A stretch of 64,000 bases of DNA from Planotetraspora kaengkrachanensis (GCF_016862895.1 NZ_BONV01000051.1:1-64000), one strand, 5' to 3'; shown: positions 37,084 to 47,755, counted from the first letter of the stretch. The notes: generated from the sequence alone by a model not told the origin. Numbers and translations: made by a program.

Positions 37084-38295
37084 CTAACGACCGTGATCTC
37101 CCCGGCCGCGGAGATCGTCCTGCCGCCGCAGGCGCCATCCGCGGTCGACCGGCTCGACGAAACCGGCCGCCGCGAGGCCGCCGAGGCAGCCGATCGCCGT
37201 GGTGAGGTCGACTCCGGCCTCGACGGCGATCACGGCGGTGCCCGCGCCTCCGCGCGCGGGCACGGCCTCGAGCACACGCAGGGTCTCGTCGTTCAGCCCG
37301 TCGCGGGGGCGGGCGGGCCCGCGGCGCTCCGGCGCGAGGTCGTCGCCCAGCGAGCCGACGAGATCGATCACCTCGTCGGCCGAGGTCACGCACACCGCCT
37401 TGCCTGAACGGATCAACATGTGGCATCCCTCGGACGTCTCGGCCGTGATCGGCCCGGGCACGGCCATCAGGTGCCTGTTCAGCCCGGCCGCGTGGGTCGC
37501 GGTGTTGAGCGCGCCGCTGCGCAGGGCCGCCTGCACGACGACCGTGCCGCGCGACAGCGCGGCGATCACCCGGTTCCTGACCAGGAAACGCGGCCGCGTC
37601 GGATGGGCGCCGGGCGGCCACTCGCTGACGACCACCCCCTGGAAGCGGATCACCCGGAAGAGGTCCTCGTGGGCGCGGGGATAGCACTGGTCGACCCCGC
37701 AGGCCAGCGTGGCCACCGTGGGTGAGCCGCCCCCGAGGGCACCGCGATGCGCCGCCGCGTCGATGCCGTAGGCGCCGCCGCTCACGACCGTCCACCCGCG
37801 GGCGCTGAGCTCCGACGCGAGCTGGGCGGCCACCTGGACGCCATAGGGCGTCGCGGCCCTCGCGCCGACGATCGCCACCGATCGGAGGCAGGCGAAGCGC
37901 AGGTTCGCCCGGCCGTCCGCCCACAGTCCGAAGGGCCGGGCATCACCGAGATCGTCGAGCTGGGTCGGCCACTCGGAATCGCCGGGAACGATCAGCCGGG
38001 CTCCGCCCTCCCGTCCCGTGGCCAGATCGGCATGCGGGTCGGCGTAGCGGGCGGCCCAGGCCGCGACCATTCGCGTCAGATCCGATCGCCGCCCCGATCG
38101 GTCGGCTATCTCGGCCTCCTTCGCGGCGAAATCCGAATCCAGCGATCCTCGGCGTACCTGCTCCAGGGCTCGCCGTGGCCCGCACCAGGCGATCAGGCGG
38201 CCCATGACCGCATCGCCCGCCTCGGCCATCCGCATGAGCGCGACCCTGGCCGTGCGCTCGTCCTCCGGCGTCCCGGCGCCGGGTGTCGTCTCCAT
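37084..38295 (-). CDS. dprA: DNA-processing protein DprA
   Basis: 403 residues. N-terminal helical region, Rossmann-like core (about 120-330) with VAIVGARAATPYG, VVSGGAYGIDAAAHRGAL, LACGVDQCYP and VVQAALRSGALNTA, and a C-terminal winged helix. Loads RecA on single-stranded DNA in competent bacteria. ATG 38295 overlaps the comM stop (TGATG) and has GGGGGCGGAG upstream. Competence is not demonstrated in this group, so its present role is uncertain. Confidence 0.93.
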   Translation of the reverse strand: METTPGAGTPEDERTARVALMRMAEAGDAVMGRLIAWCGPRRALEQVRRGSLDSDFAAKEAEIADRSGRRSDLTRMVAAWAARYADPHADLATGREGGARLIVPGDSEWPTQLDDLGDARPFGLWADGRANLRFACLRSVAIVGARAATPYGVQVAAQLASELSARGWTVVSGGAYGIDAAAHRGALGGGSPTVATLACGVDQCYPRAHEDLFRVIRFQGVVVSEWPPGAHPTRPRFLVRNRVIAALSRGTVVVQAALRSGALNTATHAAGLNRHLMAVPGPITAETSEGCHMLIRSGKAVCVTSADEVIDLVGSLGDDLAPERRGPARPRDGLNDETLRVLEAVPARGGAGTAVIAVEAGVDLTTAIGCLGGLAAAGFVEPVDRGWRLRRQDDLRGRGDHGR

Positions 38296-39947
38296 CACTC
38301 CGCCCCCAGCCACATGCCCAGCGCCGCCGACGTCTCGGCTTCACCGGGAAGGTCCTTGCCCTCGAGGTCGGCGAGCGTCCATGCGACGCGGAGGATCCGG
38401 TCCAGCCCGCGGGTGCTGAGCGTGCCGGTGTCGAGCCCGCGATGCAGGGGCGCGAGCGCGCCGCCCGGCAGCCGGAACTCGTGGTGCAGCGCCGCGGACG
38501 ACACCTCCGCGTTGGTCTGCCACGGAGTGCCCGCCAGACGTTTGGCGGCACGCTCACGGGCGAGGAGCACCCGCTCGGCCACTTCGGCGCTGGACTCGGC
38601 GAACCTGCGATCGGCGAGCAGTTCGGCCCGGGTCGCCCGCCCGACCCGGATCTTCACGTCGACGCGGTCCAGCAGGGGGCCGGACAGCCGGGCGAGGTAG
38701 CGCCGTCGCATGGCCGGCGTGCAGTCACACGCCCTCTCCGGCGAGCCGTTCCGCCCGCACGGGCAGGGATTGGCGGCCAGCACCAGCATGAAACGAGCGG
38801 GGAAGGTGACCGTGTTCATCGCCCGGGAGATCGTCACCGTGCCTGATTCGAGGGGCTGCCGGAGCGAGTCGAGCACGCCGGAGCCGAATTCGGGGGCTTC
38901 ATCGAGAAACAACACTCCGCGATGAGAGAGCGACACGGCGCCGGGCCGTATCAGGCCGCCCGCGCCGCCGCCGACGACGGCCGCCACGGTCGCCGTGTGG
39001 TGCGGCGCCATGAAGGGGGGCCGGGTGAGCAGCGGGCGGCCACGGGGGAGGGTGCCCGCGACCGAGTGGATGGCGGTGACCTCCAAGGCGTGATCCCGGC
39101 TGAGCGCCGGCAGGAGCGTCGGCAGCCGTTCCGCGAGCATCGTCTTGCCGGTGCCCGCCGGACCGAGCATCCACAGGTTGTGCCCTCCCGCCGCGCACAC
39201 CTCCAGAGCCTTGCGGCCCATCGGCTGGCCCGCGACGTCACGCAGGTCGACCTCCGGTGCGCCGGAGGGCGTCCCGCCGTGTACGCCGGTCTGGATGGTC
39301 CCGCCGGCCCTTCCAGACCTTCCGCGAGCCGTTCCGCGGGCCCCTCCACCGGACATCTCGGGACCGCCGCCCGCGTGCGGATCGCCGTCGTCCAGGGTGG
39401 CGGCGTCGGCGACGACCGTCAGCCTGTGGAGGTCGCCTGAGCGCAGCCAGCCCACCAGTTCGGACAGGGTGGCGACCGGTACCACCGTCAGGCCGGGCAC
39501 CAGGGACGCCTCGGCCGCGTTGAGCGAGGGCACCACGACGGTGCGCGCTCCGGCCTCCACCGCGGCCAGCACGGCGGGCAGCACGCCTCTGACCGGCCGC
39601 ACGCGGCCGTCAAGTCCGAGCTCGCCGAGGAACACCGGCTCGGCGACCCGCTGAGCCGGTACGGCGCCGGCCGCGCCGAGCACCGCGATCGCGATGGCCA
39701 AATCGAAGATCGAGCCCCGCTTCGGGAGGCTCGCCGGGAACAGGCTGACCGTCACCCGCGCGTCGGGCCATTTGAACCGGCTGTTGATCAACGCGGAGCG
39801 GACCCGCCCGCGAGACTCGCTGATCGCGGTGTCCAGGAGCCCGATGAAGTGCGTGCCGACCGTTCCGGGACCCACGTCGGCCTCGACCTCGATGATGTGC
39901 CCGGCGACGCCCACCAGGGCGACGCACCGCGTCTTCGCCACGGTCAT
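38295..39947 (-). CDS. comM: YifB/ComM Mg-chelatase-like AAA+ ATPase
   Basis: 550 residues. N-terminal Lon-like fold (about 1-170), Walker A GPAGTGKTMLAERLP, Walker B GVLFLDEAPEF, ANPCPCGRNG and a cysteine set with ERACDCTPAMRRRY, C-terminal Mg-chelatase domain. ComM is a branch-migration helicase in competent bacteria. The linker around 180-235 is enriched in Gly/Ala/Arg. It lies between yraN and dprA with overlapping or nearly overlapping boundaries, so one operon. Confidence 0.92.
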   Translation of the reverse strand: MTVAKTRCVALVGVAGHIIEVEADVGPGTVGTHFIGLLDTAISESRGRVRSALINSRFKWPDARVTVSLFPASLPKRGSIFDLAIAIAVLGAAGAVPAQRVAEPVFLGELGLDGRVRPVRGVLPAVLAAVEAGARTVVVPSLNAAEASLVPGLTVVPVATLSELVGWLRSGDLHRLTVVADAATLDDGDPHAGGGPEMSGGGARGTARGRSGRAGGTIQTGVHGGTPSGAPEVDLRDVAGQPMGRKALEVCAAGGHNLWMLGPAGTGKTMLAERLPTLLPALSRDHALEVTAIHSVAGTLPRGRPLLTRPPFMAPHHTATVAAVVGGGAGGLIRPGAVSLSHRGVLFLDEAPEFGSGVLDSLRQPLESGTVTISRAMNTVTFPARFMLVLAANPCPCGRNGSPERACDCTPAMRRRYLARLSGPLLDRVDVKIRVGRATRAELLADRRFAESSAEVAERVLLARERAAKRLAGTPWQTNAEVSSAALHHEFRLPGGALAPLHRGLDTGTLSTRGLDRILRVAWTLADLEGKDLPGEAETSAALGMWLGAE

Positions 39948-39948
39948 G

Positions 39949-40302
39949 TCAGATCACCCCGCGTTCGTGACGGAGGGAGAAGTCGCCCGCGAACCGCTCC
40001 AGGGCGATCACGTCGACCCGCACCGTGTCGAACCGCTCCGCCTGGGTCGCCAGCCACAGCCGCGCCAGCGAACGGAGCCGCATGAGCTTGTCGTGGGTCA
40101 CCGCCTCGAAGGCCGTGCCGTGGCGCCGGCTCGAACGGGTCTTCACCTCGACGACGACCATCGCGTTCCCGTCCCGTGCGACGATGTCGATCTCTCCCTC
40201 GGGGCAGCGCCAATTGCGCGCGAGGACGCTCATGCCCCGCGCCACCAGAAAGTCCGCGGCGAGCTGTTCGCCGTACCTGCCCAGCTGATCTTTCGCGGCC
40301 AA
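39949..40302 (-). CDS. YraN/UPF0102 nuclease-like protein
   Basis: 117 residues, normal for the family. LGRYGEQLAADFLVARGM, NWRCPEGEIDIVARDG and VVVEVKTRSS carry the E-(I)-D...E-x-K core of a Holliday-junction-resolvase-like PD-(D/E)XK fold. TTG 40302 was chosen because GGAGG lies 8 bases upstream and gives the family's usual start (AAKDQLGRYGE); GTG 40311 is possible. First gene of the yraN-comM-dprA-xerC operon. Confidence 0.88.
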   Translation of the reverse strand: MAAKDQLGRYGEQLAADFLVARGMSVLARNWRCPEGEIDIVARDGNAMVVVEVKTRSSRRHGTAFEAVTHDKLMRLRSLARLWLATQAERFDTVRVDVIALERFAGDFSLRHERGVI

Positions 40303-40368
40303 TGGGACCACCTCCGGCCCCAGACCTTCCTGCAGGAAGCCCAGGCCGAGACGAACCGAAACGGATTC

Positions 40369-40563
40369 TGTGGATACGGGTCTCCGTCCACAGGCGTGTA
40401 TCTCGGTACGGACGCCGGAAGGGGCGGCCCATGTCCTGCCCTTCACCGATCCCGGCACCATGTGGGGCGTGGACGGACATGCGGCTGTGGACGGATCTGG
40501 CTGTGGACAGATCTGTGGGTAACCGGGGAACGCTGTGGACGACGCCGGGGATCTTGTGGATGT
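40369..40563. promoter_or_regulatory. cluster of six DnaA-box-like sequences in a divergent intergenic region
   Basis: TCCACA/TGTGGA cores occur at 40369, 40387, 40486, 40502, 40534 and 40555 inside the 280-base gap between yraN and the CoA transferase; TGTGGG at 40461 and 40514 are near matches. Read as 9-mers, four (at 40387, 40486, 40502 and 40534) fit the Streptomyces DnaA box (T/C)(T/C)(G/A/C)TCCACA exactly and two miss by one base. The best is TGTGGACAG at 40502-40510. No dnaA/dnaN gene and no AT-rich unwinding element are present, so this is not an origin as seen. Confidence 0.5.
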
Positions 40564-40582
40564 CGAGGGAGGAGAGGTGCCT

Positions 40583-41995
40583 GTGATCACGAGCTTGATC
40601 AGGCAACTGGGGGAGGACGTCGGGGTCGTCCTCCCGGAGGTGCGGGTGACCGGCGACGATCCCGTGTTCGCCTCCGTCTTCCGCGTCGACACGGCCGCGG
40701 CCGCCTCCGTCGGCGCCGCGACCGCGGCCGTGGCCGCCTACTGGAAGCGACGCGGAGGCGCTCCAGCCGTCGATCCCGATGTGAGTGTGGACGTCCGGCA
40801 CGCGGCGGCGGCCTTCCAGAGTGAGCGCCATTTCCGGATGGACGGGAAGCCGGCCGTCCTCTGGGCGCCCCTGTCCGGGGACTACCGGACCTCGGACGGC
40901 TGGATCAAGCTGCACTGCAACTTCGACCATCATCGCGACGCCGCCCTCCGTGCGCTGGGTCTCGCCGCCGGCGCGGTAAGGGACGACGTCGCCGCCGCCT
41001 GCGCCGGCCGTACCGGCATCGACATCGAGGAGGCCGTGACCCGCGAAGGCGGATGCGGGGCCACGATGCGGACCAGACGGGAATGGCTCGCCCATCCACA
41101 GGGGCGGGCGGTCGCGGAACTGCCGCTCGTCGGGCTGTCGCGCCTGACCGTGTCGGCCGCGCCCGCCCCTGGTGAGGGGGGCGAAGCGGCCGCCGGCGGG
41201 CCGCCGGAACCGGTGCACGGGCCGCGACCGCTGAGCGGCGTGCGGGTCCTCGATCTGACCAGGGTGATCGCGGGACCGGTGGCCGCCCGCTTTCTCGCCG
41301 CCCACGGAGCCGAGGTCCTGCGCGTGGGCGCCGCCCATCTCCCCGAGGTGCCGGGGCTGGTCGTGGAGACGGCGTTCGGCAAGAGGTCGTGCCACATCGA
41401 CCTCACATCGGAGCCCGAAGTCCTGCGGGACCTCGTCAGGCGGGCCGACGTGGTGATCCAGGCCTATCGGCCCGGGGCCTTACGGGAAAGGGGGTTCGGC
41501 CCGGAGGATCTCGCCGCCCTCCGGCCGGGGATCGTCTGCGTGGACGTCTCCGCGTACGGCTCCCGCGGCCCCTGGGCGAGCAGGCGGGGCTTCGACAGCC
41601 TGGTGCAGATGGTCTCCGGCATCGCTCACGAGAACGGGGACGGCTCCCGCCCCGTGCCGCTTCCCGCGCAGGCACTCGATCACGCGACCGGATTCCTCGC
41701 CGCCTTCGGCGCCGTCGCCGGGCTGCTGCGCCGTACGGACGAGGGCGGCTCCTGGCTTGCGGAGGTCGCGCTGGCGAGGACCGCGGCGTGGCTCGACGGC
41801 CTGGGGCGCTCCGCCGGTGACGCCCCCGAGCCTCGGGTGGACGACCTCCTGGCCGGCGTGGACAGCGCGTTCGGCGCCCTCACGTACGTGAGGCCGCCGG
41901 GACGGATTCAGGGCGCCGAGCCGTACTGGGCGAGCGCTCCTCCCGTGCCCGGTGGGCATCACGCCGGATGGGAGACAACCACAGGCACGGGATGA
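40583..41995 (+). CDS. CoA transferase family III (CaiB/BaiF-like)
   Basis: About 470 residues; a two-part protein. The first about 200 residues resemble a degenerate CaiB-type segment (FRMDGKPAVLWAPLSGDYRT, GWIKLHCNFDHHRDAALRAL), and the second begins GVRVLDLTRVIAGPVAARFL and contains YGSRGPWASRRGFDSLVQMV, where the Asp matches the catalytic position. Would move CoA between carboxylic acids; substrate unknown. GTG 40583 has GGAGGAGA upstream; GTG 40577 is also possible. The 3' end overlaps the convergent MFS gene by 116 bases. Confidence 0.82.
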   Translation: MITSLIRQLGEDVGVVLPEVRVTGDDPVFASVFRVDTAAAASVGAATAAVAAYWKRRGGAPAVDPDVSVDVRHAAAAFQSERHFRMDGKPAVLWAPLSGDYRTSDGWIKLHCNFDHHRDAALRALGLAAGAVRDDVAAACAGRTGIDIEEAVTREGGCGATMRTRREWLAHPQGRAVAELPLVGLSRLTVSAAPAPGEGGEAAAGGPPEPVHGPRPLSGVRVLDLTRVIAGPVAARFLAAHGAEVLRVGAAHLPEVPGLVVETAFGKRSCHIDLTSEPEVLRDLVRRADVVIQAYRPGALRERGFGPEDLAALRPGIVCVDVSAYGSRGPWASRRGFDSLVQMVSGIAHENGDGSRPVPLPAQALDHATGFLAAFGAVAGLLRRTDEGGSWLAEVALARTAAWLDGLGRSAGDAPEPRVDDLLAGVDSAFGALTYVRPPGRIQGAEPYWASAPPVPGGHHAGWETTTGTG

Positions 41996-43190
41996 CGAGC
42001 AGCGAGGCCGCGGTGCACACCCACAGGGCGGGCCGGATGCCGAGCGACTCGCCGAGCACGCCGCCGAGGAGCCCGCCCAGGGCCATCACACCCTGGACGG
42101 CGAACTGGGTCGTGGCGTTCACCCGGCCGAGCAGGCCGTCGGGGGCCTCGCGCATCGTGGTGGCGCCCGCGCAGACGCTGTAGCTCACGACGGCCACCCC
42201 GGTGATCACCTCGGAGAGGCCGAGCTGGCCGATCACGAGCCAGACCGGGCCGTGGGCGGCCGCCGTGCCGACGAATGCCACCGGGAAGAACAGCACGGAG
42301 CCGAGCAGCACCCGGCTCTCGCCGTACCGGCGGGTCAGGCGGGGGGCGAGGAAGGCGCCCAGCAGGCCGCCGACGCCGAAACCGGTCGCCGCGATGCCGA
42401 CCAGGCTGCCGGGAAGGCCGAGGACGCGAACGGCGAAGACCACGTAGAGCGCGAGTTGGGCGGCACCGAGGGCGTTGACGGTCATGCCGGTGAGGCTGAG
42501 CGTCCGCAGCACCGGATGCCTGATCAGGATGCGCAGGCCCTCGGCGATCTCACGGCCGAGCCCGGGCCCGCGGGTGCCGGCCTCGCGCTCAGGCGTACGG
42601 ATGGCCCGCAGGCACAGGGCGGACGTCAGGAAGGACAATCCGTTGACCACGATCGCGACGGGGGCGGTGAGCAGGGCGACGAGCAACCCGGCGAGGCCCG
42701 GGCCTCCGATCTGGGCCACCGAGAAGACGGACTGGAAGCCGGCGAGCGCCGCCGTCCGCTGCGGCTCCGCGACCACGGTGGCCAGATGGGGCGTGTTGAA
42801 CGTGCGGAAGATCACTGTGCATACGCCGACGACGAAGGCGGCCGTGATCAGCCAGGTAATGGTCAGCAGTCCGGCCAGCCACGCCACGGGGACCGAGAGC
42901 ATGACGAGGCCGGAGACCGCCTCGCAGGCCGTCATCACCGGCCTGCGCCGGCCCACCCGGTCGGCCAGCGCCCCCGACGGCAGGCCGACCAGCAGGTAGG
43001 GGAAGGTCGAGGCGGCCGTGAGCAGGCCCATCTGGATGGGGGAGGCGTGGAGCGCGGTGGCCGCGGTCAGCGGCAGCGCGAGTCGGGTGACCTCGCTGCC
43101 GGTCTCGGAGACGGCACGGGCGGACCAGAGGAGCCGGAAGTCCCGCTGGCGCCGGAGGGGGATCAGGCAGTCGTGAAGCATCTCCTTCAT
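41880..43190 (-). CDS. MFS exporter (EntS/MFS_3 type)
   Basis: 436 residues with 12 transmembrane segments. LIPLRRQRDFRLLWSARAVS is the typical N-terminus, and LPSGALADRVGRRRPVMTA is the family's 2-3 loop motif. Related proteins export drugs or siderophores. ATG 43190 is nearly leaderless if the promoter TTGCCT-N17-TAGTTT on this strand is used; ATG 43181 is an alternative. Divergent from an ArsR-type regulator with two operators between, so probably controlled by it. Its C-terminal tail is coded within the overlap with the CoA transferase. Confidence 0.88.
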   Translation of the reverse strand: MKEMLHDCLIPLRRQRDFRLLWSARAVSETGSEVTRLALPLTAATALHASPIQMGLLTAASTFPYLLVGLPSGALADRVGRRRPVMTACEAVSGLVMLSVPVAWLAGLLTITWLITAAFVVGVCTVIFRTFNTPHLATVVAEPQRTAALAGFQSVFSVAQIGGPGLAGLLVALLTAPVAIVVNGLSFLTSALCLRAIRTPEREAGTRGPGLGREIAEGLRILIRHPVLRTLSLTGMTVNALGAAQLALYVVFAVRVLGLPGSLVGIAATGFGVGGLLGAFLAPRLTRRYGESRVLLGSVLFFPVAFVGTAAAHGPVWLVIGQLGLSEVITGVAVVSYSVCAGATTMREAPDGLLGRVNATTQFAVQGVMALGGLLGGVLGESLGIRPALWVCTAASLLVIPCLWLSPIRRDAHRAREERSPSTARRPESVPAASRT

Positions 43191-43195
43191 AGTTA

Positions 43196-43233
43196 TGAAA
43201 CTAATACTTCGTAACTGTGAAGGCAATACTTCA
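43196..43233. promoter_or_regulatory. two TGAAG-N6-CTTCA operators between MFS and ArsR-type genes
   Basis: The perfect dyad TGAAG-GCAATA-CTTCA spans 43218-43233. A near copy TGAAA-CTAATA-CTTCG spans 43196-43211, exactly 22 bases away, so both lie on the same helix face. The block is embedded in a larger AGTTATGAA/TTCGTAACT dyad (43191-43199, 43208-43216) and covers the likely MFS promoter. The AT content is far above the surroundings. Confidence 0.75.
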
Positions 43234-43271
43234 TTTTTTGCCGAGGGGTGCCGCGGAGTAGCGTGTGCGGC

Positions 43272-44036
43272 ATGACCACCTCGAAGACGGAGGATTACCG
43301 GCAGGTCACCGATGTCGGCGTCCTCCGTGCGCTGGCGCATCCCGCGCGGCTGGCCATCCTGTCCCGGCTCCAGACGGAGGGGCCCGCGACGGCCACAGAA
43401 TGCGCGCAGGTGACGGGGTTGTCTCCGAGCGCGTGCAGCTACCACCTGCGCACGCTGGCGAAGCACGGGCTCGTCGAGGATGCGCCGCCAAGGGGCGACG
43501 GCAGGGAGCGGGTGTGGCGGGCCCTGCAACGGGGGTGGGGATTCGCCTCCGAGGACGAGGGCTCCCCGGAACTGCTCGAGGCGCAGAACGCGGTGATCGA
43601 GACGGTTCTGACCGACGCGGCCCAGCGGTTGAACGCCTACCTCGCGCAGTCGCACCGGGAGTCGCGTGAATGGCGGATGGCCACCTGGCTGACCCATGCC
43701 ACCCTCCTCGTCGACGCCGAGGAGTTGAGGGCCCTCGCGGAGCGGATCAGCGAGCTGATCGTCCCGTATCGGGCCACGGAACGTACGGCGGAGGACGCGC
43801 CGACGGGGGCCCGCCTGGCGGAGTTCCAGCTCCGGCTCTTTCCTCAGGCGCCACGTGGCGCCGGCGTACCGGCCTCCGCTCCCGCAGGTGCCGCTCCCGT
43901 AGGATCCGTGTCAGCCGGTTCCGTGGAGTCAGGTTCCGCGTCGGCCGGTTCTGTGGGGCCGGGCTCTGAGCGGCCCGGGTCTGAGGGGCCTGACGGTTCT
44001 GAGGGAGCTGGCGGTTTCGCGGATCCGGTTGCCTGA
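43272..44036 (+). CDS. ArsR-type winged-helix transcriptional regulator
   Basis: 254 residues. The winged helix (about 12-85) reads VLRALAHPARLAILSRLQ, VTGLSPSACSYHLRTLAKHG and VEDAPPRGDGRERVW. A helical middle domain (about 95-190) probably senses ligand or dimerises. The last 60 residues are a Gly/Ser/Ala/Pro tail of low complexity with repeated AGSV/GPGS-like units. No metal-binding cysteine motif of ArsR/SmtB is present, so the inducer is more likely an organic compound. Probably represses itself and the divergent MFS gene. Confidence 0.86.
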   Translation: MTTSKTEDYRQVTDVGVLRALAHPARLAILSRLQTEGPATATECAQVTGLSPSACSYHLRTLAKHGLVEDAPPRGDGRERVWRALQRGWGFASEDEGSPELLEAQNAVIETVLTDAAQRLNAYLAQSHRESREWRMATWLTHATLLVDAEELRALAERISELIVPYRATERTAEDAPTGARLAEFQLRLFPQAPRGAGVPASAPAGAAPVGSVSAGSVESGSASAGSVGPGSERPGSEGPDGSEGAGGFADPVA

Positions 44037-44358
44037 GGCCGGTTTCGAGGGCCTGGTTCGGGCGCTGGTTTCTGGGCGGGCGACACACCGGACGGTCATC
44101 GAGGCCACCGATCGCGCATAGGTCGGTGACGGCGTGAGCCGCACGGTCACGTCGCCGGTCATCGGCGGGGACGGATCCGGGTAGACTGTACGACGGCCTG
44201 CGCTAGCGGGCCGAATTCACACGCCCATTCACGAGCCGTCACCTCGGTCCGGACCTTGTCCGGCGGAGACGGCCCGGGGCGTCAGGGTGCGAGCCACGTG
44301 GCTCGTGCGACCAACCGAGACCGTGCCCCTGGGCACACGACCATGGAGGGACCACACC
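44037..44358 (+). promoter_or_regulatory. rpsB: rpsB promoter and 5' leader region
   Basis: 322 bases without a supported gene. TAGACT at 44182-44187 is a good -10 box without a clear -35. The leader would then be about 165 bases and contains the perfect palindrome CGAGCCACGTGGCTCG (44290-44305) and a GTGCCC-CT-GGGCAC stem (about 44322-44336) just before the GGAGGG site. Autoregulation of rpsB-tsf by S2 through a leader structure is known in enterobacteria; whether this leader acts likewise is inference. Confidence 0.45.
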
Positions 44359-45306
44359 ATGGCCCCTGTCGTCACCATGCGACAGCTGCTCGAGAGCGGC
44401 GTTCACTTCGGCCACCAGACTCGCCGGTGGAACCCGAAGATGAAGCGCTTCATCTTCACCGAGCGCAACGGCATCTACATCATCGACCTGCAGAAGTCGC
44501 TGTCCTTCATCGACCGCGCCTACGACTTCGTGAAGGAGACCGTCGCCCACGGCGGTTCCATCATGTTCATCGGCACGAAGAAGCAGGCCCAGGAGTCCAT
44601 CTCCGAGCAGGCGTCTCGCGTCGGCATGCCGTACGTGAACCAGCGCTGGCTGGGCGGCATGCTCACCAACTTCTCGACGGTCCACAAGAGGCTCCAGCGT
44701 CTGAAGGAGCTCGAGGAGCTCGACTTCGAGAACGTGGCCGCGTCCGGGCTCACCAAGAAGGAGCTCCTGATGCGCCGCCGCGAGAAGGAGAAGCTCGAGC
44801 GCACCCTCGGCGGTATCCGTGACATGGCTCGCGTTCCGAGCGCGATCTGGATCGTGGACACCAAGAAGGAGCACATCGCGATCAACGAGGCCAAGAAGCT
44901 TGGCATCCCGGTCGTCGCGATCCTCGACACCAACTGCGACCCTGACGAGGTCGACTACCCGATCCCGGGCAACGACGACGCGATCCGCGCCGTCAGCCTC
45001 CTCACCCGCGTGATCGCCGACGCCGTGGCCGACGGTCTGATGACCCGCGCCGGCGCCGGTCGCGGCGAGGAGAAGCCCGCCGGCACCACCGACGCGGAGC
45101 CGCTCGCCGAGTGGGAGCGTGAGCTGCTCGAGGGCTCCGCCGCCGAGGCTCCGGCCGAGGCCCCCGCTGACGAGTCCGCTCCGGCTGAGACCCCGGCCGA
45201 GGCTCCGGCTGAGGAATCCGCTCCCGCCGAGGCCGCCGCCGAGGAGGCCGCGCCCGAGGCTCCGGCTGAGGCTCCGGCCGCGGACGCCACCGAAGAGCAG
45301 GCCTAA
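44359..45306 (+). CDS. rpsB: 30S ribosomal protein S2
   Basis: 315 residues. Core S2 blocks [35 protein letters not shown] and [20 protein letters not shown]. The final 60 residues are an Ala/Glu/Pro-rich acidic tail (repeated EAPAEAPA-like units), common in actinobacterial S2. GGAGGG is 9 bases upstream of ATG 44359. tsf follows. Confidence 0.96.
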   Translation: MAPVVTMRQLLESGVHFGHQTRRWNPKMKRFIFTERNGIYIIDLQKSLSFIDRAYDFVKETVAHGGSIMFIGTKKQAQESISEQASRVGMPYVNQRWLGGMLTNFSTVHKRLQRLKELEELDFENVAASGLTKKELLMRRREKEKLERTLGGIRDMARVPSAIWIVDTKKEHIAINEAKKLGIPVVAILDTNCDPDEVDYPIPGNDDAIRAVSLLTRVIADAVADGLMTRAGAGRGEEKPAGTTDAEPLAEWERELLEGSAAEAPAEAPADESAPAETPAEAPAEESAPAEAAAEEAAPEAPAEAPAADATEEQA

Positions 45307-45424
45307 GCTCAGCGCCCGTACGGAGTGCCGTGCGGATCTCAAGCTCGACCGTGGTGGGCGTGCGCGCCCGGCGCCCACCACGAGACATCTGACTCACCCG
45401 GGTTCCCGAAGAGGAAATAGGACA

Positions 45425-47081
<1,657 letters not shown>

Positions 47082-47090
47082 GGAGCCGCA

Positions 47091-47648
47091 GTGATCGACG
47101 AAACGCTCTTCGAGGCCGAAGAGAAGATGGACAAGGCGGTGACGGTCGCCAAGGACGACTTCGCGGGCATCCGTACCGGCCGTGTCACACCCTCCATGTT
47201 CAACAAGATCAACGTGGACTACTACGGATCGCCCACCCCGATCCAGCAGCTGGCGTCGTTCCACGTGCCCGAGGCACGCATGGTCCTGCTGCAGCCGTAC
47301 GACAAGGGTGCGATGAGCGCGATCGAGAAGGCCATCCGCGACAGCGATCTCGGCGTCAACCCCGGCAACGACGGCCAGGTGATCCGCGTGGTGTTCCCGG
47401 AGCTTTCCGAGGAGCGCCGCAAGGAGTACATCAAGGTCGCCCGCACCAAGGCGGAGAGCAGCCGGGTCTCGGTGCGGAACATCCGCCGTCACGCCAAGGA
47501 GACGCTCGACAAGCTGGTCAAGGACGGCGAGGTGGGCGAGGACGAGGTCCATCGCGCGGTCAAGGAGCTCGACGATCTCACCCAGAAGCACGTCGCCAAG
47601 ATCGACGAGCTGCTGAAGCACAAGGAAGCCGAGCTGCTCGAGGTCTGA
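47091..47648 (+). CDS. frr: ribosome recycling factor
   Basis: 185 residues, the standard length. [40 protein letters not shown] and [20 protein letters not shown] are conserved. Splits post-termination ribosomes with EF-G. GTG start after AGGGAG. Followed by a 22-bp inverted repeat before cdsA. Confidence 0.96.
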   Translation: MIDETLFEAEEKMDKAVTVAKDDFAGIRTGRVTPSMFNKINVDYYGSPTPIQQLASFHVPEARMVLLQPYDKGAMSAIEKAIRDSDLGVNPGNDGQVIRVVFPELSEERRKEYIKVARTKAESSRVSVRNIRRHAKETLDKLVKDGEVGEDEVHRAVKELDDLTQKHVAKIDELLKHKEAELLEV

Positions 47649-47682
47649 GACCTCAATCCTCGATGTGAGGCAGTGGCACGAC

Positions 47683-47735
47683 CGTGATCCTTGTGCCGCG
47701 CTGTCCGGTGAGTACAGCGCGGCACAAGGATCACG
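47683..47735 (+). terminator. 22-bp perfect inverted repeat between frr and cdsA
   Basis: Bases 47683-47704 are exactly complementary to 47714-47735, with a 9-base loop (CCGGTGAGT). There is no T-run. It fills most of the 107-base gap and ends 20 bases before the cdsA TTG start. Longer and more perfect than the window's other hairpins; could terminate, attenuate, or act as an RNA processing site. Confidence 0.65.
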
Positions 47736-47755
47736 TGTATAGGGAGTAGGACGCT

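Noticed and set aside
40369-40563. Chromosomal origin oriC
   Set aside because: DnaA-like boxes are present but there is no dnaA, dnaN or gyrase gene and no AT-rich unwinding region.
41952-43214. 420-codon frame antisense to the MFS exporter
   Set aside because: Composition (Gly/Arg/Asp/His) is that of a shadow frame; the opposite strand has twelve clear membrane helices.
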